From positions 3,489,040 to 3,553,039 of the forward strand of contig WWBZ02000073.1 in assembly GCA_011503125.2 (NCBI GenBank): a DNA stretch of 64,000 nt, read 5' to 3'. The stretch comes from Botryosphaeria dothidea (lineage: Eukaryota; Ascomycota; Dothideomycetes; Botryosphaeriales; Botryosphaeriaceae). The notes under the pieces are model-generated. The model was not told the DNA's origin. It ran no database searches and worked only from the letters and a program-made list of their open reading frames with translations. Made by a program: the position numbers and the translations under genes. Below, piece after piece: positions 1-11,962 of this stretch (position 1 is its first letter; every line of letters begins with the position of its first letter).

Positions 1-324
1 GGCGGCTCCGAACGAGGCGTCTCGAATGTTTCAACGCGACCTAACGGCACAGCTGCATTAGAGCGCGGGCGAGAGCGGCGTTCTCGTCCACGGTGCCTGC
101 AGCAGCTGCGCCGCCCGTGCCGCACTTCGAACATCGGCGAAGGAGGAATGCTTCGAAAGCTTCTTTTCCTTGCCTTCTTGGCTTGCATAAGCGGCCTGGT
201 GGACGACATCGATCGGGTGGTCGCGCCGCGCGGGCGAAGTGACATCGAGCTGAGGAGAATCTTCATGACACCCCCACGAGCAGCGTCGCATCGGCGGCAC
301 ATACCGGACCGGGCAATGGCACGG

Positions 325-333
325 ATCAGATTA
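325..333 (+). promoter_or_regulatory. SreA-like GATA motif (ATCAGATTA)
   Basis: Eight of nine bases fit ATCWGATAA, the site reported for fungal iron-responsive GATA repressors of the SreA/Sre1/Urbs1 group. It lies about 385 bp upstream of a siderophore-transporter start, the gene class those repressors control. A match this short can arise by chance. Confidence 0.35.
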
Positions 334-487
334 GATGCCGACGACAGCCTCGATTTAAGATTTCATTGGCGGACCTAAGGCGGTGGCGGTGGCGCCCTTC
401 ATGCACCCGTCCCGCCTGGGGCCCAGTCTTCGGCGTGCGCCCTGGCTGCTGATTCGCCTGAGATGCGCCGACTTCGCGGACCCACGA

Positions 488-498
488 TTATCTTATCT
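488..498 (-). promoter_or_regulatory. Paired GATA sites (AGATAAGATAA on the minus strand)
   Basis: The plus strand reads TTATCTTATCT, giving two adjacent AGATAA sites on the minus strand about 220 bp before the start codon of the siderophore transporter. GATA factors, including iron regulators, bind this core. The assignment to iron control is inferred from the downstream gene. Confidence 0.45.
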
Positions 499-717
499 TA
501 TTAGATGAAAATGCTGCTCGATGCCAGGCCACCGACACCGTGAGCGATCCCGGGACCTGGTGTTCGGCAAAAACTCTGCTAGTCGCCCTCCTGCAGGGCA
601 GCGCGCGGGTAGATCAGTCATTTAAGCTCCCCGGGCCCGCCCCGTCTTGCTTGCATCTCAAGCTTTCCGCTCGCTCTCCACCGCTTCCGTCTGTGCCGTG
701 CCGCATCCCGCGTCAAC

Positions 718-2634
718 ATGGGCGTTCTCGATAACATCCGGGGCCGCAAGGATGCTGTCGTGGCCGAATCTACTCTCCAGCCCGAGAGGGAGCCCAAGAA
801 CGATGTCTCTGTCGAGCATCCCGCCACCAGTGACTCGGACACGTTGAGTCTTGAGGCCCGCCATGAGCGCGAAATCCAGCAGAACCCCGACCAGGTGACC
901 AAGGAGGCCGAAGAGGGTGTCCAGAAGGCCGAGGCTGCTGCCCTCGTCTGGAGCAAGAAGACCGTCTGGGGAATCTACGCATGGTACGCTCAAATTAACC
1001 ATGTTCCGCCAGCTCCTCCTGACAGCATTGCAGGGTCTGGGTCAGCTTTTTCATGCTCGCCTTCCAGCAGTCCATTGGCAACAACGTCAACTATCTGGCC
1101 TACTCCACGTTTCAGACGGCGCCCGAGATTTCAACCGCCAACATCCTCTCCAGCATCATTGGCGGTGTTCTCAAGCTGCCTATTGCAAGGACTCTGAACA
1201 TATGGGGCCGCGCTGAGGCCTTTACGTTCTTCACCGGTGTCTACGTGCTCGGAATGATCATCATAGCCGCCTCGAACGGCCCTGATAGTTATGCCGCCGG
1301 CTACGTTATCTACTTCATTGGCTACGACGCCATTTACCTCATTCTGGATGTTTTTATTGCCGATACCTCGGGTCTACGCAACAGAGCCTTCGCATTCGGC
1401 TTCGTTAGCACTCCCTTCATCTGCACTGCCTTCACGGGACCCCTTGCCGCGCAGTCGTTCCTGAGTATGACTACTTGGCGCTGGGCGTATGGTGCTTTCT
1501 GCATCATCATGCCTGTTGTTTTCCTCCCTCTGGCCGTCGTCTTCAAGTACCACCAGAAAAAAGCCGAGAAGCTGGGCATCTACAAGAAAGAGTCCAGCGG
1601 ACGTACCCTTGCGCAGTCCATCGTTCACTACATCAAGGAATTCGACAGTGGGTGTTTCCATTCTCTGCAATTGATCTGTTCAGGCTAACGGTCATCCAGT
1701 CGTTGGTGCCTTCCTCATCATGGCCGCGTTCGTCCTATTCCTGCTGCCTTTCAGCTTGGCCTCTTATGGAAGGTCTCAGTACCATAGCGCCACCTTCATT
1801 GCTATGGTTATTATCGGCATCCTTCTCTTCCCAGTCTTTTACATCTGGGAGAGATACTTCGCCACCAAGCACTTCGTCCAGTGGGAGCTGCTCCAGGAGC
1901 GCACTGTTCTTGGCGCGTGCGTTGTCTCGGCGGTGCTCTACTTCAGCTTCTACTCGTGGGATCTGTACTTCTACTACTTCGTCATGGTCGTTTACAATCT
2001 CAACGTGTCCATGACGGGCTACATGACGCAGATCTACAACGTCGGCTCCTGCTTCTGGTCGCCCATCTTCGGTATCTGGGTGCGCTGGACTAAGCACTTC
2101 AAGTGGACCTGCTTTGGTTTTGGTCTGCCGCTCATGATCCTCGGCGCCGGCCTGATGATCCACTTCCGTGGCAACGACGACGACATCGGATACGTCATCA
2201 TGTGCCAGATCTTTATTGCCTTTGCCGGTGGCACCCTGGTCATCGGTAACGACATGGCCGTGATGTCTGCTGCCGACCACGGTGGCATTCCCATGATGCT
2301 TTCCATTTTGGGCTTGATGTCCAACATTGGTGGCGCCATTGGACAGGCTGTCGGTGCTGCCATTTACAACAACACCTTTGGCGAGGCTCTCAGATCCAAG
2401 CTGCCTGCTGATCAAGTGGCCAACTGGGCCACCATTGTCGGAGGTGGTTACACTACCCAACTCGCCTACCCCGTGGGCTCGCAGACCAGAGATGCCATCA
2501 ACTACGCTTGGGGCTACTCTCAGAAGTACGAGTGCATTGCCGCCACCGCCGTTCTTGTCCTGTGCTTTCCCGCCATTGCCATCTGGAAGGACTACAATGT
2601 CGACAAGAAGCAGGTCAAGGGCACCGTCATTTAA
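718..2634 (+). CDS. Siderophore-iron type MFS transporter, 3 exons
   Basis: Exons 718-983, 1034-1647 and 1700-2634 join in frame to 604 residues; both introns (50 and 52 bp) have GT...AG ends. An acidic, Ser/Glu-rich cytoplasmic N-terminus of about 85 residues precedes WGIYAW and a series of hydrophobic segments. The stretch around [13 protein letters not shown] and the following [18 protein letters not shown] are typical of the fungal siderophore transporter branch (Sit1/Str/MirB) of the major facilitator superfamily. Length fits that 14-helix family, which imports ferric siderophores across the plasma membrane by proton symport. The exact siderophore cannot be read from sequence. GATA motifs upstream are compatible with iron repression. 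The start at 718 is the first ATG that gives this N-terminus. The next gene is convergent, 238 bp away. Confidence 0.88.
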
Positions 2635-2872
2635 GCATTGGGTGGGAGTTCCAGAGCACCATGTAATCATTTATTAACGCAAGATACCAAAACAAAACGG
2701 GTGACAAGGGTGGGGGTACATGCGGGGGGCACATCATCTGCAAACAGGTTCACATCGAAGCTTCATGCCTTACGAAACGTGAAAATTGATGATGTATATG
2801 CACACTCGGTCTTCTCTTCATGATGCTTCATGGTGACACGCCACTCGAACCCAATGTAACGGTTCGCATTAC

Positions 2873-4621
2873 TCAGCTGGCAGCTGCCGGCTCAGCCTTC
2901 TCTCTTTTCTTGATTCCCGTCTTCGTCTCAGTATGCTCGTTACTTAAGGTTGCCCTCTTAATGAACAGCGTCGCCACCGCCGCACACGCCCCCATACCCG
3001 CGTACAGGATCCACATGTTCCGCAGACCCCACGCGAACGCATCCTTAACGGCCCATTGCTGGCCCGGATCCGCAATTGTCCCGATCAGCTCCACGTTGGC
3101 CGCAGAATCAGGGCCCGCCAGCTCTCTCGCTCGCTCCGCATCCAGCCCTGCACTCAGCAGGACATGCTCCCTGGCGGCAACGCCATTCTGGAAGACGGCG
3201 CCGCCAATGACCACGCTGAGCGACGAGGCTAGGTTACCCAGGAAGGACATAGTGGCCATAGCGGTGGCGACGTCATCCTGATGGACGAGGGCCTGCAGGG
3301 CCATGCTAGGGGGTTGGAAGCACATGCCCACGCCAAAGCCAGCCAGGACCTCGAGGCCAAAGATGGTGGCAATGGGGGTGTGAGCGTCGAGCAGAACAAA
3401 TAGAGCGGTGCCGAGGGTGGTGAGGAGCATGCCCGCCTGCAGTACTTGCCCGTACTCGCCGGTGCGGTGGATCAGTAGCCCTGTCAACGTCGCGGACGCG
3501 GCTTCGGTTAGTACGAGAGGTAGAATGAGCAAGCCCGAGCGTGTGGGTGATTCCAGCTTGGCTGACTGCAGGTAAAGCGGCAGGTAATACTCGAGCGCGA
3601 TGGCGACAAAGCCATGGATGGAGGAGGTGGCTAGCGCAGCCACATTTGAGCGTTCGTGGAACAGCCGCAGTGGCATGAGTGGGTACTCCGCTAGCCGCTT
3701 TTCGCTGATAAAAAAGAAGACGGACATTAGTAGACCGAAGACAATCAAGCAGATGACCTTCGCCGACGACCACGCCGCCACGATTCCGCCGAAGTTAAGC
3801 CCAAGAAGAAGCATCAGTGTGAGGCCAAGCATAGAGACGGTGCCGAACCAATCGATGGCGTGGAGGCCATCGGAGAGCTTCGTGCGCGGGTTGTGGACGT
3901 CGAGGAAGAAAAGGGTAAGAATAAAGGCAGTCCCGGTGATAGGTAGATTAAGCCAGAAGATCCACCGCCACGATGCCAGCTCCGCCAGCGCGCCTCCCAG
4001 CACCGGTCCGGCCCCGGCTGCTACCGCCCACATGAGGTTGATAAGTCCCAGGAACAGGCTGCGCAGGCGGAGGCTAAACATGTCGGCAATTGTGATGGTG
4101 CTGATCTGCATGAGGCTGCCGCCGCCAATTCCTTGCAACGCCCGGCCCGCGATGAGGGTCATCATGTCACGCGCCAGGGCACATGTAACGCTGCTGCCGA
4201 AGAAGAGCAGCAGGCTGGCTAGGAGAATGGGTTTACGGCCCCAGATGTCCGAGAGTTTGGCCCAGATTGGCATCGCCGCTGCTTTGGCGAGCATGTAAGC
4301 CCCGCCGATCCACGTGTACCCCGACGCTGAATGTAGCTGCGACGTGATGGTTGGGATTGCCGTTGACACAATTGTCTGGTCCAGCGCGGCGACAAAAGTG
4401 GCGAGCTGGGTTTCAGCAGGTCAGCTCTCTGGTTTCAGTAAGGAAAGACTTGCGCAACTTACGTATAAAGCCATGACGATGGCTGATGTTCTGGATTTAC
4501 TGCGAATCGGGGCCGCATCTACAGTCGCAGGGATTTCGACCTCCAGTGGCAGCATGATCGGCTCCTGCGGTAGACGAGGCTCCACTGCAGGGGCGATTGC
4601 CAGATCTCGTTCCTGTCCCAT
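2873..4621 (-). CDS. Drug:H+ antiporter-type MFS transporter, 2 exons
   Basis: Exon 1 is 4621-4463, the intron is 4462-4406 (57 bp, GTAAGT donor, CAG acceptor), and exon 2 is 4405-2873; together 563 residues. After about 45 polar residues comes LATFVAALDQTIVSTAIP, the start of helix 1 in the 14-helix DHA2-type family. Motif A is visible as AKLSDIWGRKPILL, and the antiporter motif C as GAGPVLGGAL. The C-terminus ends in a Lys/Glu-rich tail. Relatives export drugs, mycotoxins and other small molecules through the plasma or vacuolar membrane; the substrate here is unknown. It is convergent with the siderophore transporter and points away from the P450, so it does not share a promoter with either. 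Confidence 0.88.
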
Positions 4622-6372
4622 AATGAGGATGGTGTGAAGTGCAAGAAATAACCAAAACCGTGTTCATCGACGAAGAGTCCGGTCCATGAATGCGTGCATA
4701 AATAGGGAAAGACAAAAGAGTACGGTCCCGTTAGTGCCAAGAACGAAGGGCGTGGTATCGACTGGCAGGGCGTAGGATTGACTAGCAGGGCGCTGGCGTC
4801 CCTGAGATAAGTTGCGGCCCCCACAAGTGCGGGGTACAAATGCATTCCACGTCCGTTTAAGGGGCAACTGAATCGCCCGTTGTTAGCGCTTACCGTCGAA
4901 ACGGACACACTTTATGATCTACGATCGGCTGATTTGACGAGTATATAAATATCATGGTCATAGATCACATCAGCGATGTACTGTTTGTGCAATGCACTGC
5001 TGACGGTCTCTCAAATTTACAACGTGTTCTGAACGGTGCTTTTGAAGAGCTTGGACTTCAAAACTCATGCCGATTGACATGTTGTAGGACCTTGACAGGC
5101 TTCGAGGAGGAGTGTCGAACTTAGCTAGTCTTGGATCCGTTTGGCTATGAATCTAATCTGCCCAATGACTCAATAGATATGTGTTCGTGAAAGGGTCTTT
5201 AAGTACATTAAGTGTAAATACGTATCGGAGAACTCATGGGAAGCAGTAGAACATTACATGAGTTCCGAAGAGTTCCAAAAGTCTTTCTTCTTTTAATTTC
5301 TGGAAACACTCGTTATAGAGATCTATAAATTTCTGATGCATCGTATAATACGTTTGCTTTTCTTAGGACTTATACCGATGAAGTTGGCTCCCCATTGTGG
5401 AATATGTAATGGTTAGCACTTGCCCTGTAGCCGATACGGAGCTTCAGCAGCGCAGATCAAATCTTAAATGAATGCTTTTCAGACCTCTCCAATTCAATTG
5501 TCTGGTTTTGGAGGGGCTCTGCCTTGCATTTCCAGTGCATTCGTGCGATTCAGGCGCATCGTAGTGATATGTTCGAAGGCCAGGAACTGATGGTTCGCAA
5601 AGAAACGCATTATCGGTCAGATGTAGTAACTAAGAAAAATAACAGAAGAAAGACAGAGGTGGGATGTTGACTACGTTTAGACGGGACATTTTGCTGCGCG
5701 ATGGTCAGGTGCCCCACATTTCGAGGCTGCTGCCTGGAATCCGGAACACAAAGTTTTACGATGTGCAGGGGGAAAGCACCTCCTTTTCCCGAAAGATAAT
5801 GCCGCAGCTTTCACTTGACCGTCATACGAGGAGCGCCAGAATAAGCAGATCCCGCTCAGGGCGGGTCGACCTTCGCCTGGTTGGCTGGCAGATGGAACTT
5901 GGCCGGCTGATATGACGAACCCAAGGCCAATGGAGTTTTGGAGGCTCACTTTGAGCTCCGCAAACCGAAGATCCTTCACCCCGTCTCTTCATGCGCAGGC
6001 CGTTTCCCCGCCTGGCCGTTGAAGGATCGTGTCGTGCCTCCTGCCAAGTACTTGATAGGTAATATTCCCTTGTCGGCGCTTCGACGGGCGGGCCGTTGGG
6101 GGCGGACCGTCAGCCTCTCAGCGCCCCCGAATTTGGCCCCGAGATGTGCAATAGGCTTGCATGTGCTACGTGCCGTCGTTTTGAGGCAGAAACAAGGCAA
6201 TCCGAAGATCGTCCCACCGACTGAATAAAGCCCTGGACCCGCCAATGCGGCATGACTGCTGAGCCGCATAACCGTATCCATTATAAAGAGCTGGCAGCTG
6301 CAAGATGTCACTTTCAGTCTCGGATCCATTGTCACGGTCGCTTTTCCACCCTCTAAAAGCGGGGAACGCATA
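4622..6372. other. Intergenic region between the divergent MFS gene and the P450
   Basis: A 1.75-kb stretch without a convincing gene. The open frames around 5660-6440 have no recognisable family. The part at 4900-5660 is AT-richer than the flanking genes. It must hold the promoters of the minus-strand transporter and the plus-strand P450. Confidence 0.55.
6282..6288 (+). promoter_or_regulatory. TATA box and upstream CCAAT of the P450 gene
   Basis: TATAAAG lies about 85 bp upstream of the P450 start codon, with CCAAT at 6242-6246 another 35 bp upstream. The spacing suits a core promoter. This is motif-based only. Confidence 0.4.
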
Positions 6373-8171
6373 ATGTCACTCAGCCTTGCTCCCTCGCTGG
6401 GGGAAATCAGTCCCATTCCAGTACTCGCCACTGCCGCCATTTTAGCAATTATCTACTGCGCCTTTTTCCTCGATGAAAAGCCGTACGATGGATTTCCCGT
6501 TGTTGGGTTGGAAAAGAATGGCCTTTTCAAAATGGCGAAGGCGAGGGCCAATTGGATCGTCAATGGTTGTCAGATTTTGGAAGCAGGCGCAAAGCAGGTA
6601 TCTCGTTCCGAGCGAATCAAGACTCACTCAATCCACGGTACTGAACATGCCAGCATCGCGGTGCTTTTCAAGTTATCACTGCTAGCGGCCCCAAGATTGT
6701 GCTCCCAAACCGCTACGCCTTCGAGATCAGAAACAATCCGCACATGGGATTTGGCAAGATAATCACCCGCGTAGGTCTGCAGCAAGCAAAATCACAACGT
6801 TGATCTTCTGATAGTTCAAGGAATTTTTCTCCTCATATCCGGGATTCGAGCCGTTTGACACCCTTAACCAGCACAATGTGATTCAGGACGCAACGAAATA
6901 CAAACTTACTCAATCGTTAAGTTAGAAGGCCCGGCCACTCTTCAACTGTGAAATCCCGTGAACTAAACTTTCCCAGCTCTATTTACAGACGACATCTCAC
7001 AAGAGGTTTCCAAAATTCTCGAGGAACTGCTGGGAAGTGGTGAAGGTAATTTCTTGCTCGTTTTGCATCTTCCAAATGCTGACAGTATGGAAAGGATGGA
7101 CAGAGATTCCCCTTCGCAGCCTCATCGCCCGCGTTATCGGCCAAGCAACTTCCCGCGTCTTCCTCGGCTCCGAGCTTTCCTGCAACCAGGAATGGCACGA
7201 GCTATGCCAGACCTATGCTGTTGCTGGATTTGCCGGACAACAAGCAATGCTTTCTTGGTCTCCGATGCTCCGTCCTCTTGTCTACTGGTTCCTGCCAGAA
7301 TGCCGAAGACTGCGCGAATTGTCTAAGATTGGGCACCGCGTCATCCAGCCATATATTAATGCGCACAGGGAGGCTCTTAGGACTGCCGAGAAGGAAGGAA
7401 GAGAGCCCCCCAAGTCTGACAATATGATTGGATGGATGGAAGAGGTGGCCAAGGGGAGGAAGTTCGATATCGCTGATGCCCAAATCATGTTGTCCGTGGC
7501 TGCCATTCACACAACGGCGGAAGCAAGCGTCTGGTGGATGGCTGATCTGATCAACCACCCGGAGTATGCAGACCCTCTCAGAGAGGAGATTGTCTCCGTC
7601 CTTGGCAAAGGGGGCTGGCAGAAGAATTCTCTGAACCAGATGATGCTCCATGATAGCTTCATCAAGGAATCGCACCGTAGACACATGGTCGATGCTCGTG
7701 AGTAATGCCCTGAGACTTCTGCAACCGAGTGCTGGCTGACAAATATCAGTGGTTATGGACCGTTACGTTGACAAGACTGTCACTCTGTCTGACGGCCTGA
7801 TTATTCCAGCCGGGAGCGCTCTTATGATTCACGCGACCAACAACCTCGATGAGAATTTGTGGCCCAACGCAAACGAGTTTGATGCTTACAGATTTGTTAA
7901 GCTGCGCTCACAGCCGGGCCAAGAGAGCAAGTACCAGCTCGTGACAACCAGCGCAGAGCATCTGGGATTCGGATTAGGGACTCATAGTTGCCCGGGCCGT
8001 TTTTTCGCTGCGAACACGATGAAGCTTATGCTGGCCCAATTCGTCATGAAGTACGACTGGAAGTTTGTGGATGAGAAGCCACAGCTCCGCACTCCCTTCG
8101 GATCGAGTGTCTACGTGAATCCGACACTGAAGGTCGTTGCCAAGAGGAGAAAGGAGGAAGTAAACATCTGA
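6373..8171 (+). CDS. Cytochrome P450 monooxygenase, 6 exons
   Basis: Exons 6373-6597, 6654-6770, 6815-6920, 6977-7045, 7086-7697 and 7750-8171 join in frame to 516 residues; all introns are 40-56 bp with GT...AG. An N-terminal membrane anchor is followed by the hinge KPYDGFPVVG. The I-helix reads AAIHTTAEAS, the K-helix ExxR is ESHR, and the heme loop FGLGTHSCPGRFFA puts the axial cysteine at about residue 457. Length and motifs indicate an intact class II microsomal enzyme needing P450 reductase. The KPYxGxPVVG hinge and AAIHTT helix resemble fungal secondary-metabolite P450s of the ent-kaurene-oxidase/CYP68 type. The substrate is unknown. At the fourth exon the acceptor at 6976 was preferred to 6988 because it restores the usual KLTQSL...D spacing; both keep frame. 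Confidence 0.85.
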
Positions 8172-8788
8172 TCGGAAATTGGCACCTCGGCCACAGGGAA
8201 ATTCTGTTCTAAATGGCAGATGAATCAGAAGGGCTAAGCCTTGCAACCACTTTAATGCTTACATGTGGCGGATCTGCGCGGGTTTCTCAGATGATATTGG
8301 ACTCCTTCCACCTGCAGCAGACTCTTAAGTTCCCCAGCAGCAAATGGTAATCACTAAATATGTTCCTGTCTGTCTCGCCATTTGTACCTTCATGACAAAG
8401 CTGGAAGTTTGATCTGATACGGATACTTTGGAAAGTCTACAAAATCACTTTAACGCTAATACCGAGAGGGTACAGCTGACGTAAACATGTCGTGAAACCT
8501 TCTCTGCCATATTGGGTCGTAGCGCTGCAACCATCGACATTCGCATCGGTGGGCCTTCTGTGTGAGGGAATTTGACTTGGAATCTTCCGAAATGCAACTG
8601 ACCGAACGAAATAGGGATAACAGATCTACAAGACATCTCTCATTCAGGATGTGAAGGTGTCTGGCGACAGGGAAAGATAGAAGCTTCATACAAACATCAC
8701 CCTTGGTCGGCTCTGGGTAGAATCATTGGCTGGATTCCCAGCCCAGGTCACAAAGTGTACTACGCAGGTTTCGCTTGCCCGTCATAGT
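8172..8788. other. Downstream region of the P450; no gene seen
   Basis: About 600 bp without recognisable coding sequence. Short minus-strand frames at 8445-8689 show no family resemblance. Confidence 0.5.
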
Positions 8789-9736
8789 CCAGAAAATACC
8801 GTTGGGTTTATTCTGTACTGCATCAACGTCTTGCCCAAGGCTATCACACAGCTTGACACGATTGAGATTGGAAACGAGCCAGACCTCTACCTAAGCTAAA
8901 GGCATCGAAGCCTGATAGGGACTCGGACTTTGGGCCGGAGAACTACACAGCGGAATGGGTTGAATATGCACGGTGGATCACAGCAAACGTCATAGAGCTG
9001 GGCGGTAACTCTACCTGGTTCCAGTACCTGACGTTCTCATCCTCGGTAGAAGGTTCTTGATCAGTGTATCATAAACCTCCACTTAATCTATCGAACATTA
9101 TGGCTGATTTCAGTTCGTCGAGAGGGGACATTCCTTCAGAGCATCATAAGGGTGTCCGGCCATTCATTAACATTGTCTCCCTCCAACAGTTCGTCTGCCC
9201 CGTCTCCTAAACCATTATGACCTTTCGTGGAGCTGACCTATCCACGCAGCTGCCAAGCACACTCCGGCATCTCCTGCTCCAAATTCATTTACTGCCTCCT
9301 CAATCACAGCCTGATGGCTTCCATCCTCTTTGCCAAAGTCTCCCCTACCATCGACTTCCTCCACGGCTTCTTCCGGCCGCCATCCGGCATCCCACTCGTC
9401 CTGGGCGAGATAGGGTCCAAGCTGGGCGGCGACACATCGATGACCAACACGATCAGCGCGGCGCTGTGGCCCACCGACCTCCTACTCTACTCATCGAGCT
9501 TCGGCGCGCGCAGCATGGCGATGCAGCTGGGCGACGGCTTCGAGATCGCTGCATGGCAGCCGCACGACATCCTGTCCAGCAACGGGACAGTGGTGAAGGA
9601 GCAGGAGGAGCAGGCTGGTTCCTACGGGATGGCCTTTGCGGCAGATTTTGTAGGGAAGGGGGCGGATTTTTATGACTTCAAGGTGCACAGACTCGTGGAG
9701 AGGGAAGGCCTGGCGGTGTATGCGGGGTACAGGTAG
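8789..9736 (+). pseudogene. Broken GH79 (beta-glucuronidase-like) glycosidase remnant
   Basis: Three blocks in different frames read like one fungal GH79 protein. The first (8789-8900) contains IEIGNEPDLY, the general acid/base region with its NEP motif. The second (8921-9058) has DFGPENYTAEWVEYARW. The third (9227-9736) has LVLGEIGSKLGG, where the Glu is the likely nucleophile, then SAALWPTDLLLYSSSFGA. The N-terminal third of a normal enzyme is absent, the first two blocks end in stops and no good splice sites join them, so I call it a pseudogene. Family members are mostly secreted enzymes that release glucuronic acid from glycans. If hidden introns exist, a short gene is still conceivable. 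Confidence 0.6.
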
Positions 9737-10919
9737 GGGATGTCGGCGAACGTTGCCGTAATTCATTTGGGCGTGCGGGCCGCGGATGAGACCGCACAAA
9801 GCGCACCACGGAAAGTCTTGCTGAAAAATCTCGATGACGGGGTCAAGAGGGTCAGAGAGAAGAAGCTAGCGGCGGTGGGTCGTACGGAAACGACGGAAGG
9901 GATTAATCGAGCTGAAAAGCGGTGGACGGATGCAGATGGACTTTAGGAGACAATTAAGAAGTGTCGGATGTCAGGAACGGAACGGTTGTTGGTGAGGTTT
10001 TTATCACAGCTTCGGAGGCTTTGACTGTCGAGATGCTTAGGACTTGAATCGTGGGAGAGAGTTGCTTCAGGCCTCCTTTTAATTCCGCTTCGCTCTCATC
10101 TTTTGCGATTAGAGGTGCTCTACACATCTTAAAGGATGAGAGCGTTCAAATATACGGAAATGCGGTGAAAAAATCGCAGACGGCAGCTTAACCGGCTTCT
10201 GAGGGGCGGTTCAGTCTGAAACCGGACGCTCTTCGGACCGCATAGTTTGACCGCCATGGAAGTACAAATTGCCGGTGGTCAGACCGAAGGATTGTCTTCA
10301 ATCTCATCAGTAACATGCAGGGGACGAATAGAATCGTGTACTTCAAAAGAGTAGACACGGCCCGAAGGACCGAGGGTGCAAGATTCTTTTGTTTCCACAG
10401 TGTCTCCACTCAGATGCTTGGCACAAAGCTTCTCGCCATAAGGCAACGTATTCCAGACAAGTCGGAGACCAGGGAACGCGCGGAGTTTTTGTGGGCCTCT
10501 CCCTAGAGGCAACCAGCCCATCCCCAGCTTTACACGTGGGCATCCCTTAAATTTTTATGGCCCTGCCGCATGCTCTCCCAGCTATGGGAACCAGAAGAAT
10601 CACAATGGCTCGTGCACGCCGGTCCTACTTAGCAGCCGCCTTAGCCATGTTTCGTTCTTAAGGCATCATTTTGCGTGATCACACAATTGTATCGCGCGAG
10701 CCCGCCTCGTAAAGCTTCTCGTTGAAAAGCCTGTCCCCTCCACGGTACATGACTTTGACCGGTACTTCCTCTCTTCGCCTCTTCTTAAGCTGCATCGTCC
10801 AGGACTCCTCTCGCAAGCCATTTGTTCTACAGCTTCGATCCGTGGAAAAGATACTTGGCCTTGAATTTTTCCTCGAGGACCCTGAATCTCGGCATTCCCC
10901 AACAAAGAAACCCACCGCC
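9737..10919. other. Intergenic region with a 10-bp inverted repeat
   Basis: No coding sequence recognised. At 10091-10100 and 10135-10144 CGCTCTCATC and its exact reverse complement flank 34 bp, a possible RNA hairpin of unknown meaning. The in-frame extension upstream of the next gene (10722-10919) is more likely 5' UTR. Confidence 0.45.
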
Positions 10920-11696
10920 ATGAGCACCGCCGCAGTTGTCGATCACCCGTCCGCCGCGATCCCCCGCACCAGCGCAAGCACTGCCACATCAGAAAAGGCC
11001 CGGCAGGACATACCCCACCAACCACTCAACAGACTGCGGCTCGTCCACGATCTCAACAACCCGGATGTGCCGGCCTCAGAGATACTTCCAGGCCACATCA
11101 TCTCCTCGCCGTACCCAGGTCCCACCCACACCCTTGATCTTTCCCGCCTCACTACTCCGTCTGCTCTCTTCGCTCGCGCTCTGCAAACCCTCACACCGAC
11201 CTCGGACGATTATGCGACCCAGCCTTACGAGCAAGGGTTTGATTTCCCTGCGCTATTTTCCGAACTGCGGCGGCTCGTAGCGGAAGACGAGGGACTCGAG
11301 TGGCCGCGCACCGATTTCTACGTCGTGGCCTTCCGGAGCGTGCTGAAGGAGGAACTCGACCGGCAGCGCCTGGGGCTACTGGATGAAAAGAGTCACGAGG
11401 AGGCGGTCGAGAGCGGCGGGTTGTTGAAGTATTGGTTCGGCGTGCCGGATGGGGAGAGGAGGAATCTTGCGACGTGTAAGTTTCCCATTGCTTGGTCTGC
11501 AATTGTACTGATGCCGGTTTGATGTGTAGGCTTCTGGCATTCGAGGCAGAATGCGGCAGACGGAGGAAGGGGCCCGTGGCACAAGCAAGCGAGGGGAGCA
11601 GCAATCATGTACGAGACCATCAGGTTCGAGACGAGGCGACTGACTGTGGAGGAGGGCGTCGGTGGGTGGTCATGGGAAGACTGGAAGGACAAATAA
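10920..11696 (+). CDS. UPF0643-type conserved fungal protein, 2 exons
   Basis: Exons 10920-11475 and 11530-11696 (54-bp intron, GTAAGT...TAG) give 240 residues. A disordered, Ala/Ser-rich N-terminus is followed by a conserved core with LRLVHDLNNPDVP, FDFPALFSELRRL, DFYVVAFRSVL and SGGLLKYWFGVPD. The C-terminal exon holds CFWHSRQNAADGG and ETRRLTVEEGVGGWSWEDW. This order matches the uncharacterised fungal UPF0643 family; no biochemical role is established and no membrane segment is evident. The frame is open upstream to 10722, but the ATG at 10920 sits just before the conserved part and was chosen as start. The gene appears intact and not RIP-mutated. Confidence 0.72.
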
Positions 11697-11962
11697 GCAA
11701 GAGACAATGTTAAAGATCGAATCGGGAGGGTAAAGGCGTAGGCGTTTCTGTGTTTCAGCGGGGCTTCCTGGCGTAGCACTTCTCCGGGTATTTGCGGCGT
11801 GCGGACACTAGTAGGATCAGATCTATAATGACATTCTTTTAAAAGAGTATACAAAGTTGCAATAGATCTACTTGCCTAGAAACACTTCCACATATGATCC
11901 TTCATTTCATTAGTTTACGCATATCTCAAATTGTTCTCGGCCGTTTCCTTGCCGGCTTCTTA

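Larger units (their letters stand above)
1..717. other. Upstream region of the siderophore-type transporter; no gene seen
   Basis: No convincing coding region. Short open frames on both strands lack family resemblance and look like GC-rich noise. The part nearest the transporter start holds GATA-type motifs, listed separately. Confidence 0.6.

Noticed and set aside
1735..2670. 311-codon open frame on the minus strand
   Set aside because: It lies opposite exon 3 of the siderophore transporter, has a His/Asp/Val-rich composition expected of an antisense shadow, and no family resemblance.
6989..7045. Alternative P450 exon 4 start at 6989
   Set aside because: It keeps frame but removes four residues of a conserved segment; the acceptor at 6976 fits the family better.
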